Positions 1 through 5,911 of a stretch of 5,966 bases of DNA are shown piece after piece; the first letter of the stretch is position 1, and every line of letters starts with the position of its first letter. The DNA comes from an uncultured Prevotellaceae bacterium. GTDB taxonomy: Bacteria > Bacteroidota > Bacteroidia > Bacteroidales > Bacteroidaceae. The stretch is taken from assembly GCA_905202115.1 (NCBI GenBank), contig CAJKQZ010000151.1, positions 1-5,966 of the forward strand, read 5' to 3'. Both the position numbers and the translations under genes were made by a program. The notes beneath the pieces are model-generated. The model saw nothing but the letters and a program-made list of their open reading frames with translations. It made no database searches and was not told the origin of the DNA.

Positions 1-42
1 AAATATGTCTGAGATAATTCAAAATATCTCAGACATATTTTT
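1..42 (+). terminator. Intrinsic terminator hairpin, probably of a gene left of the window
   Basis: Bases 1-16 and 25-40 are perfect reverse complements (16 bp stem) around the 8-base loop 17-24, and the right arm runs into five T at 38-42. This is the usual form of a rho-independent terminator for rightward transcription. The left arm begins with AAA, so a leftward transcript would end in only a short U run, and two-way use is possible but weaker. The stem is mostly A-T with a GTCTGAGA core. The gene it would serve lies outside the window, so its assignment is inference. The window starts exactly at the stem, so the stem could be longer. Confidence 0.75.
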
Positions 43-224
43 CGCTATATATACATGCGCTGATTTTCAGGTGCTTGGCCGCTGACCGTTTTTGTCTGTA
101 AAACTTCACGGCGAGGCGTTGTATATTCAAAGGAAAACAGTCGTTTTTCTGTTTAAAGAAATCCGGACAGTAATTTCTATCTAAGCATGATTTACTTTCT
201 TTATTTTCTATCGAAGATAATGTT
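43..224. other. AT-rich intergenic region upstream of the hexosaminidase gene
   Basis: No gene is supported here on either strand. Together with the hairpin at 1-42 and the promoter at 225-259 it makes up the 314 bases before the first gene. A slightly GC-richer patch at 66-120 contains a poor bulged hairpin (70-87) before a T run at 89-93, too weak to call a terminator. A short AAACAG/CTGTTT inverted repeat lies at 135-154. An imperfect dyad lies at 201-220 (arms TTATTTTC and GAAGATAA, one G-T mismatch, 4-base spacer), just upstream of the likely promoter. I see no RNA gene and no riboswitch I recognise. Confidence 0.6.
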
Positions 225-259
225 TTTGTCGTTTTTTATATAAATAAAGACTATATTTG
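225..259 (+). promoter_or_regulatory. Candidate Bacteroidetes-type promoter of the hexosaminidase gene
   Basis: TATATTTG at 252-259 is an exact match to the Bacteroidetes primary sigma factor -7 consensus TAnnTTTG. A TTTG at 225-228 could be the -33 element, but the 23-base spacing is slightly longer than the usual 19-21 or so. Transcription would start near 265, leaving an A-rich leader of about 50 bases before the ATG at 315. A second near-match, TATCCTTTG at 263-271, has one extra base between TA and TTTG. The box is seen directly; its use as a promoter is inference. Confidence 0.5.
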
Positions 260-314
260 CAATATCCTTTGTAATCTTGCTTTCTTAGTAATAATAAAAA
301 CAAACTGAATTAAA

Positions 315-2672
315 ATGAATAAATTTTTGATTGCATTTTTTATGGCCGGAGCTGTTCTTGCAACTTCGCCCTGTAAAATGTTAGCTGCAGGTAATGACGA
401 CCTGCATATCATTCCTCAGCCGCAGGAAGTGGTTCGCGGACAAGGAAGTTTCTCGCTCTCTCCCAACACAACGTTCTGTGCAAGCGGAAAAGAGGTGAAA
501 TCGGTGGCGGCTTTCTTTGCCTCCAAAATAAAAGACGCAACAGGATACGATATTAAGGTTACGTCGAAAGCTTCTGCCGGAGCTATCCGTCTGAAAATAG
601 GAAATAAAGGGAAAGACGGGGAAAGCTACACTCTCAAAGTCGCTCCTGACGGCGTTGAAGCGGTTGCGCCTACGGCTCAAGGACTGTTTTATGCCATGCA
701 GACCTTTTTACAGCTTCTGCCTCCTCAGATAGAGAGCCCTTATGTGGTGAAAAATGTGGAATGGAAGGCTCCGGCTGTAACGATAAACGATAAGCCGCGT
801 TTCAAATACCGCGGTTTGCACACCGATGTCTGCCGTCATTTCCAGACTGTCGAGACGATAAAGAAGCAACTCGACATGATGGCAATGTTCAAACTGAATC
901 AGTTTCACTGGCACCTTACCGAAGACCAGGGCTGGCGCATAGAGATAAAGAAATACCCTGAACTGACCAAATATGCCGCATATCGTGACCGCGGTGACGA
1001 GAACCTTATTAACGGTTTTATAAAACCGACAGTAGACAGCCTTTATGGCGGTTATTATACTCAGGAAGAAGTCAAGGAAATAGTAGCTTATGCAAAAGAA
1101 CGTTATATAAATGTGATTCCCGAGCTTGAAGTCCCGGGACATGAGGTAGCTGCCATTTCTGCTTATCCCTGGCTTGCGTGCAGGGAAGAAGAGCGTCGCC
1201 CGTGGACGATATGGGGAATTTCTCCGATTGTGATGTGTCCTGGCAAAGACTCGACTTTCGAGTTTCTTGAGAATGTCTTGAAGGAAATGGTGCCGCTTTT
1301 CCCTGGCAAATACTTCCATATCGGTGGCGATGAGAGTCCCCGCGAGGAATGGGAGAAGTGTCCACTATGCCAGAAGCGTGCAAAAGAACTCGGCTTTACA
1401 AAAGAAAACGGACGCAGCATAGAGGCGCAGCTTCAGAGCTATGTCGTAGGGCGCGTTGAGAAGTTCCTGAACAAATACGGTAAGACAATTATCGGCTGGG
1501 ATGAGATTCTTGAAGGCGGAAACCTGAACAAGTCGGCCGTTGTTATGTCGTGGCGCGGAGAAGCAGGCGGAGTGGAAGCTGCCAATGCGGGACACAATGT
1601 GATAATGACGCCGTCGCATACGTTCTATCTTGACTTTTATCAGGACAGAATGGAGCCGTCGCCGGTTGCAATAGGCGGATACAATACCGTTCAGAAGCTT
1701 TTCAATTACGATCCTGTTCCGAAAGCTGTGGCAGAGCAGGGAAATGAAAAATATGTGCTCGGACCGCAGGCCAATACGTGGACAGAGTACATTGCCGACG
1801 GAAAGAAACTGGAATATCGCATGTTTCCGAGGGCTTTGGCCGTTGCCGAGATAGGGTGGACTGAAAAAGCCAACAAGGATTCCCTTAATTTCTTTAAGAC
1901 TTTGGATAACGACGCTTCGTTGCGCATGAGGCAGCACGGCATAAACTTCCATATTCCCATTCCGGTGCAGGAAGGCAGAGCTTACAAGCGCCAGGCGTTT
2001 GTAGACGAGATTTCCGTGCCTATTACATCGGTTCGTCCCGTGAAGATTGTATACACAACAGACGGCAGCGAGCCGAACGCAGGTTCGCAAGTCTACACTT
2101 CGCCTATAAAGATAAAGGAAAGTTGCACGCTTCGGCTTGCTTCCATTCTGCCGAGCGGAATAATTGGAGGAATGAACAGCATTCAAATGGTTAAAGAGCC
2201 TTATTTGCCTGCCGTAGAGAAGAAAGACGCAGAACAGGGCCTTAATCTGCATGTGGCATACGGACTTTTCAAGAAATCTGCCGATTTGCATAATTATTAT
2301 GAGTGGACAAACAGTAAGATAAAGGGCTTCGAAGAGCTTCACGTTAAGAATCCTGCAAACGATTACTCTGCCGTGGCCGAGGGATACATAATGATTCCGG
2401 AGGACGGCGTTTACGGATTTGCTTCCGAGAACAACCAGGTTATTATAGACGATAAGGTTGTTGCCGACAAGGACAACGATGTGGTGAAACGCTTTTTATC
2501 GGGTTGCGGCACTGTTGCTTTGAAGAAAGGCTTTCATAAAATAAAGGTTGTGTTCATAGGTTACAATGGCGACGGCTGGCCTACTTATTATAATAATGCG
2601 AATGTGCAGATATGCAATACGTCGAAAAATGAAAATTTCAGAAAAGTAACTCCTGACATGCTTTTCCGTTGA
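315..2672 (+). CDS. nahA: Exported GH20 beta-N-acetylhexosaminidase with C-terminal accessory region
   Basis: This 785-residue enzyme should remove terminal non-reducing beta-linked GlcNAc or GalNAc from glycoconjugates, using the substrate-assisted mechanism of glycoside hydrolase family 20. Residues 1-25 form a signal peptide (hydrophobic 4-17, likely cut after Leu-Ala-Ala); no lipobox is seen. Residues about 30-155 resemble the GH20 N-terminal alpha/beta domain. The catalytic barrel spans about 160-520: Arg166 in YRGL, HWHLTEDQGWR at 198-208, PGH ending at His276, the catalytic pair Asp339-Glu340 in HIGGDE, and active-site aromatics Trp395, Trp413, Tyr438 and Trp489 with Glu491. After it come a chitobiase C-terminal-like segment (about 550-630, TDGSEP at 582-587) and a PA14-like segment (about 640-770), both called by eye. 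Length and layout resemble Porphyromonas gingivalis NahA, hence the symbol; orthology is untested. Secretion to the periplasm or cell surface is inferred. The ATG follows an A-rich leader and opens a good signal peptide, supporting this start. Confidence 0.93.
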   Translation: MNKFLIAFFMAGAVLATSPCKMLAAGNDDLHIIPQPQEVVRGQGSFSLSPNTTFCASGKEVKSVAAFFASKIKDATGYDIKVTSKASAGAIRLKIGNKGKDGESYTLKVAPDGVEAVAPTAQGLFYAMQTFLQLLPPQIESPYVVKNVEWKAPAVTINDKPRFKYRGLHTDVCRHFQTVETIKKQLDMMAMFKLNQFHWHLTEDQGWRIEIKKYPELTKYAAYRDRGDENLINGFIKPTVDSLYGGYYTQEEVKEIVAYAKERYINVIPELEVPGHEVAAISAYPWLACREEERRPWTIWGISPIVMCPGKDSTFEFLENVLKEMVPLFPGKYFHIGGDESPREEWEKCPLCQKRAKELGFTKENGRSIEAQLQSYVVGRVEKFLNKYGKTIIGWDEILEGGNLNKSAVVMSWRGEAGGVEAANAGHNVIMTPSHTFYLDFYQDRMEPSPVAIGGYNTVQKLFNYDPVPKAVAEQGNEKYVLGPQANTWTEYIADGKKLEYRMFPRALAVAEIGWTEKANKDSLNFFKTLDNDASLRMRQHGINFHIPIPVQEGRAYKRQAFVDEISVPITSVRPVKIVYTTDGSEPNAGSQVYTSPIKIKESCTLRLASILPSGIIGGMNSIQMVKEPYLPAVEKKDAEQGLNLHVAYGLFKKSADLHNYYEWTNSKIKGFEELHVKNPANDYSAVAEGYIMIPEDGVYGFASENNQVIIDDKVVADKDNDVVKRFLSGCGTVALKKGFHKIKVVFIGYNGDGWPTYYNNANVQICNTSKNENFRKVTPDMLFR

Positions 2673-2676
2673 AGAT

Positions 2677-2716
2677 AACTACTGCTGCGCTTTTGCGTGG
2701 CAGTAGTTTTTGTTTT
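2677..2716 (+). terminator. Intrinsic terminator between hexosaminidase and sialidase genes
   Basis: Bases 2677-2690 pair with 2695-2708 in a 14 bp stem closed by a TTTT loop (2691-2694). Two of the pairs are G-T wobbles, at 2686/2699 and 2687/2698. The right arm leads straight into TTTTT, G, TTTT (2707-2716). It begins 4 bases after the hexosaminidase stop codon and ends 25 bases before the sialidase start. This is a textbook rho-independent terminator, so the two genes are probably not a simple operon; partial read-through remains possible. Confidence 0.85.
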
Positions 2717-2741
2717 CAAAACAATAAATCCGATACCATAA

Positions 2742-4079
2742 ATGAAAAATCAAATCATCGAATTTCGTAGAGTTGTAGTACTTAGGAATCTTTGCGCCGC
2801 AGTTTCGTTCGTTCTTTGCGCCGTTCCGGCGTTGGCGTATCATTCCGACGGAGCTGCTGCCTGCAATTCCGGTAACGAGCGCACTCTTTTTACATCGGTC
2901 AGAGGGCAGTATTACCGTATTCCTGCGCTTGCCGTTACAAGGTCGGGCGCAATTATAGCCTTGTCCGACGACCGCCATAACACCGGTTACGATGTGGGGC
3001 AGGGCGGTAAGCTTGATGTGCTTATGCGCCGTAGTCTCGACGGCGGAAATACGTGGACCGAGCCTGTAAAGCTGGCCGACAGCGACCGGTTTCCCGCGAT
3101 AAAAGGTTTCGGTGATGCTTCTATTGTGGCCGATTGCAAGTCCGACCGAGTTCTTGCACTTGTGGTTTCCGATTCTGTAGGCCTTACATGGGTGCAGAAC
3201 GGCAAGCTCGGCGTATATCGTTTTTACAGCAACGACGGCGGAGAAACATGGGACGGCGGCATGTGCATAACCGATCAGATTTACGGCCTCGGAAAGAACT
3301 GGAAATCGTTGTTCATTAGCTCAGGGCGAATAATGCAGAGCCGTGTTATAAAGACAGGAAAATACTATCGGATTTACTGTGTCGCTCTTGTCAGGGCCGA
3401 AAAGGAGGATGGCAAGACCGGTCTGTATGGCAACGCCGTTCTTTACAGCGATGACTTTGGCGAGACTTGGAGTGTGCTCGGAAATCCCGACGTATCGCCG
3501 TGCCCGCGGGGCGATGAAGCCAAAATCGAGGAATATCCCGACGGCACTGTTATTCTCAGCAGCCGCACAAACGGCAGATTCTTCAACCTTTTCGCATATT
3601 ATGACAAACAGTTTGCTTCGGGCGTTTGGACAGAAAGTGTTGCCGCTTCTTCGTTCAGCAACATAGGCAATGCGTGCAATGGCGAGATTCTGCGTGTCGA
3701 GGCTATTGAGACTGCTACCGGCCGTAAGGCCGATTTGCTGTTGCAGTCGGTGCCCGCAGGGCCAGGGCGCTCTAATGTGTCGATTTACTACAAGGTGCTC
3801 AAAGAGGGCGATATATCTACTTATACCACTGACGGTTTGGGTAGCGGATGGATAAGATTCCCTGTGTGCAGCGTGGCGTCGGGGTATTCTACAATGTGTC
3901 GGCTGCCCGACGGAAAAATAGCCTTCTTGTACGAACGCATTCCGGTTGATACCGACTATGCATACGACATTGTTTTCCGCTCATTCAGCCTTGATTTCAT
4001 AACCGGCGGAAAGTATCGTGCCGTTCCCGAAAACCGCAAGGCCGCAAGACGCTTTGCTCGGGCATGTTCTGTTTGTTAA
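2742..4079 (+). CDS. nanH: Exported GH33 exo-alpha-sialidase (neuraminidase)
   Basis: This 445-residue protein should hydrolyse terminal alpha-linked sialic acids from glycoproteins, mucins and gangliosides. A signal peptide with hydrophobic core about 17-31 probably ends at Ala-Leu-Ala (30-32), so the enzyme acts outside the cytoplasm. Sialidase hallmarks follow in order: YRIP at 58-61, whose Arg59 is the first of the arginine triad; Asp84 as likely acid/base; three Asp boxes at 98-105 (SLDGGNTW), 163-170 (SNDGGETW) and 236-243 (SDDFGETW); Glu264 in the DEAKIEE stretch, the likely partner of the nucleophile; Arg275 and Arg343 completing the triad; and Tyr382 as likely nucleophile. Roles are assigned by alignment from memory to known GH33 enzymes. 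Only about 25 residues separate the signal peptide from YRIP, so the extra N-terminal domain of larger Bacteroides sialidases is absent. The gene follows the hexosaminidase gene, whose product acts on sugars exposed by desialylation. I found no convincing promoter of its own. Exact linkage preference and any trans-sialidase activity cannot be read from sequence. Confidence 0.93.
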   Translation: MKNQIIEFRRVVVLRNLCAAVSFVLCAVPALAYHSDGAAACNSGNERTLFTSVRGQYYRIPALAVTRSGAIIALSDDRHNTGYDVGQGGKLDVLMRRSLDGGNTWTEPVKLADSDRFPAIKGFGDASIVADCKSDRVLALVVSDSVGLTWVQNGKLGVYRFYSNDGGETWDGGMCITDQIYGLGKNWKSLFISSGRIMQSRVIKTGKYYRIYCVALVRAEKEDGKTGLYGNAVLYSDDFGETWSVLGNPDVSPCPRGDEAKIEEYPDGTVILSSRTNGRFFNLFAYYDKQFASGVWTESVAASSFSNIGNACNGEILRVEAIETATGRKADLLLQSVPAGPGRSNVSIYYKVLKEGDISTYTTDGLGSGWIRFPVCSVASGYSTMCRLPDGKIAFLYERIPVDTDYAYDIVFRSFSLDFITGGKYRAVPENRKAARRFARACSVC

Positions 4080-4114
4080 GGGGCGAAGTTCTTATTTTGT
4101 TTTAAGAAGAAACA

Positions 4115-4161
4115 TAAAAATAGGCGGCGACCGGCCTTGCGCCAATCACCGCCTATTTTTA
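4115..4161. terminator. Bidirectional terminator between convergent sialidase and gdhA genes
   Basis: Bases 4115-4127 pair perfectly with 4149-4161 (13 bp, GGCGG/CCGCC core with A-T ends) around a 21-base loop. The loop itself can form a small GGC/GCC hairpin (4133-4135 with 4141-4143). Both outer arms end in runs of five A or T, so rightward transcripts from the sialidase and leftward transcripts from gdhA would each finish with a U run after a GC-rich stem. It lies 35 bases past the sialidase stop and 19 bases past the gdhA stop. Confidence 0.88.
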
Positions 4162-4180
4162 GATTCGTATAAAAGGATTT

Positions 4181-5515
4181 TTAAAGTATGCCTTGTGCCA
4201 TCATGGCCTTTGCCACTTTCATGAAGCCGGCGATGTTTGCACCTTTCACGTAGTTTACATAGCCGTCGGGCTGTGTGCCGTAGCGTATGCATGCTTCGTG
4301 AATGTTCTGCATGATGTAGTGGAGCTTGTTGTCTACTTCTTCGGCCGACCAGCTGAGGCGCTCGGAGTTCTGTGTCATTTCGAGACCGGATACCGATACA
4401 CCGCCTGCATTCGAAGCCTTGCCCGGAGCGTAGAGAATCTTCGCTTTCTGGAATTCAGCAATGGCTTCAGGTGTGCTGGGCATGTTTGCTCCTTCCGACA
4501 CTGCGATAACTCCGTTTGCTATGAGTGCGCGTGCGTCGTCGCCGTCGATTTCGTTCTGTGTGGCCGACGGAAGTGCGATGTCGCATTTCTCGTTCCAGGG
4601 ACGGGCGCCTGCAACATACTTGACGCCGTATTTTTCTGCGTATTCACGAATACGTCCGCGCTCTATGTTCTTGAGCTCCATTACATAGTTCCACTTCTCG
4701 CGGTCAATGCCGTCGGGATCGTAGATGTAGCCGTCGGAGTCGGAGAGTGTGACAACTTTTGCTCCCAATGTGATGAGCTTGTCTACTGTATACTGAGCCA
4801 CGTTGCCCGAACCAGAAACGCAAACAGTCTTGCCCTTGATGTCTATGCCGCGTGTTTTGAGCATTTCAAGGAGAAAGTAAACGTTACCGTAGCCGGTTGC
4901 TTCGGGACGGATGAGAGAGCCGCCGAATTCCAGGCCTTTTCCGGTGAATGTTCCTGTGTATTCGTGTGTGAGTTTCTTGTACATTCCGAACATGTAGCCT
5001 ACTTCGCGGCCGCCTACGCCGATGTCGCCGGCGGGAACGTCGGTGTCAGGACCGATGTTACGCCAGAGTTCTGTCATGAATGCCTGGCAGAAACGCATGA
5101 TTTCGCCGTTGCTCTTGCCGCGCGGGCTGAAGTCGGAACCGCCTTTGGCGCCGCCCATAGGAAGTGTGGTAAGCGCGTTCTTGAATGTCTGTTCGAAAGC
5201 AAGGAACTTGAGTATACCCAGGTTAACGGAAGAGTGGAAACGCAGACCGCCTTTATACGGGCCAATCGCATTGTTGTGCTGAATGCGGTAACCGGTGTTG
5301 GTCTGAACTTTTCCTTTGTCATCAACCCACGTTACGCGGAATGTATATATGCGTTCGGGAATGCAGAGGCGTTCTATGAGATTTGTTTTTTCAAACTCGG
5401 GATGTTCGTTGTATTCATCCTCAATGGTAGCGAGTACCTGCGAAACGGCCTGTATGTATTCGGGCTCGTTGGGATAACGACGTTTTAAAGTGTCGAGTAC
5501 TTCTTGTGTCTTCAT
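4181..5515 (-). CDS. gdhA: Glutamate dehydrogenase, hexameric family I, probably NADP(H)-dependent
   Basis: GdhA catalyses reversible reductive amination of 2-oxoglutarate with ammonium to glutamate in the cytoplasm, linking nitrogen assimilation to central carbon. The 444-residue length is typical of the hexameric class. Visible residues include Lys88 in PYKGG, Lys112, the catalytic Lys124 in PMGGAKGG (119-126), catalytic Asp164 in PAGD, the Rossmann glycine motif GSGNVA (235-240) and Ser376 in VSGLEM. In the coenzyme pocket, residues 258-260 read Ser-Asp-Ser, as in NADP-type enzymes, whereas the NAD-specific Clostridium symbiosum enzyme has Gly-Pro there; this cofactor call is inference. 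An in-frame ATG lies 60 bases upstream (at 5575), but the 20 extra residues look non-native and the promoter -7 box lies inside that stretch. The ATG at 5515, with an A-rich leader and the usual family N-terminus (MKTQEVLDTL), is therefore the better start. It is transcribed alone, convergent with the sialidase gene. Confidence 0.97.
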   Translation of the reverse strand: MKTQEVLDTLKRRYPNEPEYIQAVSQVLATIEDEYNEHPEFEKTNLIERLCIPERIYTFRVTWVDDKGKVQTNTGYRIQHNNAIGPYKGGLRFHSSVNLGILKFLAFEQTFKNALTTLPMGGAKGGSDFSPRGKSNGEIMRFCQAFMTELWRNIGPDTDVPAGDIGVGGREVGYMFGMYKKLTHEYTGTFTGKGLEFGGSLIRPEATGYGNVYFLLEMLKTRGIDIKGKTVCVSGSGNVAQYTVDKLITLGAKVVTLSDSDGYIYDPDGIDREKWNYVMELKNIERGRIREYAEKYGVKYVAGARPWNEKCDIALPSATQNEIDGDDARALIANGVIAVSEGANMPSTPEAIAEFQKAKILYAPGKASNAGGVSVSGLEMTQNSERLSWSAEEVDNKLHYIMQNIHEACIRYGTQPDGYVNYVKGANIAGFMKVAKAMMAQGIL

Positions 5516-5552
5516 TTTGATTACTCTGTTATTATTGATCTTTCTGTCGCTG

Positions 5553-5560
5553 CAAAAGTA
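5553..5560 (-). promoter_or_regulatory. Candidate -7 promoter box of gdhA
   Basis: Read on the minus strand the bases are TACTTTTG, an exact match to the Bacteroidetes -7 consensus TAnnTTTG. Transcription would begin near 5546, giving a leader of about 30 bases to the gdhA ATG at 5515. The expected -33 position (about 5580-5585) reads CTAC-like and has no TTG. The only nearby TTTG (5573-5576, minus strand) is just 12 bases away, too close. The promoter may therefore be weak or activator-dependent. Confidence 0.55.
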
Positions 5561-5583
5561 TAAAAAAGTTTGCAAATCGAGTA

Positions 5584-5620
5584 GTTTTATGAAAATAAAA
5601 CGCTATTTTGGCTCAAAATA
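5584..5620. promoter_or_regulatory. Two adjacent dyads upstream of the gdhA promoter
   Basis: Two perfect inverted repeats lie side by side. The first is GTTTTAT-GAAA-ATAAAAC at 5584-5601. The second is TATTTTG-GCT-CAAAATA at 5604-5620, two bases further on. Each has 7 bp arms, and the half-sites of one are the mirror order of the other (CAAAATA against ATAAAAC). Relative to the inferred gdhA start of transcription near 5546 they cover about -38 to -74, where activators commonly bind. That they bind a regulator is inference; in such AT-rich DNA short dyads also arise by chance. Confidence 0.35.
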
Positions 5621-5699
5621 TTTAAAAACATCACTTTTTGCTCTGTATTTGTTGCGATTTGACGATGAAAAACGGATATACTTTCGCTTTTAGAAGACA

Positions 5700-5734
5700 A
5701 AATTTGTTTTTATAGCATTGATAGAAACAAATTT
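5700..5734. repeat. Inverted repeat in the gdhA-upstream spacer
   Basis: AAATTTGTTT at 5700-5709 and AAACAAATTT at 5725-5734 are perfect reverse complements. Pairing continues inward through one G-T wobble (5710/5724) and three A-T pairs, leaving a 7-base loop at 5714-5720. No T run follows on either side, so it is a poor terminator and could instead be an operator or simply an AT-rich dyad. Confidence 0.5.
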
Positions 5735-5882
5735 CCGTAATATCATTGCAAAATGTTGAAAAAAGAACGAATGCAGGCATTTTTTGTTAATGTGTATCGC
5801 ATATATTTATATATATGTATAGCACCAATTATTCCTTGCTGTTTTTTTACGGATGTTTGCTAAGTATATGGAAAAATATTCG

Positions 5883-5911
5883 TCACGAAAAAAAAATATT
5901 TTTTTTCGTGA
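5883..5911. repeat. A-tract/T-tract palindrome near the right edge
   Basis: TCACG followed by eight A (5883-5895) is the exact reverse complement of eight T followed by CGTGA (5899-5911), with only ATA between. The 13 bp arms make this a near-perfect 29-base palindrome with GC-containing ends and long A and T tracts inside. No U run follows, so it is not a normal terminator. It lies 52 bases before the possible start codon at 5964. A regulator site or bent/cruciform-prone DNA is possible; the role is unknown. Confidence 0.6.

Noticed and set aside
66..93. Bulged hairpin before a T run, a possible second terminator
   Set aside because: At most five base pairs with a two-base bulge; too weak beside the perfect hairpin at 1-42.
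372..376. Possible lipoprotein signal at Cys20 of the hexosaminidase
   Set aside because: Residues before the Cys are Thr-Ser-Pro, and Pro at -1 does not fit a lipobox; ordinary signal peptidase cleavage near Ala24-Ala25 fits better.
1365..2342. 325-codon open frame on the minus strand inside the hexosaminidase gene
   Set aside because: Antisense to a well-supported GH20 coding region, with low-complexity basic and Cys-rich translation and no family signature.
3134..3855. Three short + strand frames inside the sialidase gene
   Set aside because: They are other-frame shadows of the sialidase, which carries all GH33 motifs in one unbroken frame; no sign of frameshift.
4193..5488. 431-codon open frame on the + strand opposite gdhA
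   Set aside because: It mirrors the gdhA reading frame almost end to end, is rich in Cys, Val and Phe with no recognisable domain, and has no promoter. It is a codon-bias shadow of a clearly real gene.
5490..5693. 67-codon + strand frame with a hydrophobic start, and a 34-codon basic version from an ATG at 5589
   Set aside because: It overlaps the gdhA start codon and promoter. Its hydrophobic and Lys/Phe content follows from T- and A-rich DNA, and there is no promoter or ribosome binding signal.
5770..5785. AATGC/GCATT hairpin followed by T run
   Set aside because: Five base pairs with a two-base loop, too tight to form well, and no gene ends before it on the + strand.
5800..5817. Alternating AT inverted repeat
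   Set aside because: Simple TA-alternating sequence makes such dyads trivially; no added evidence for function.
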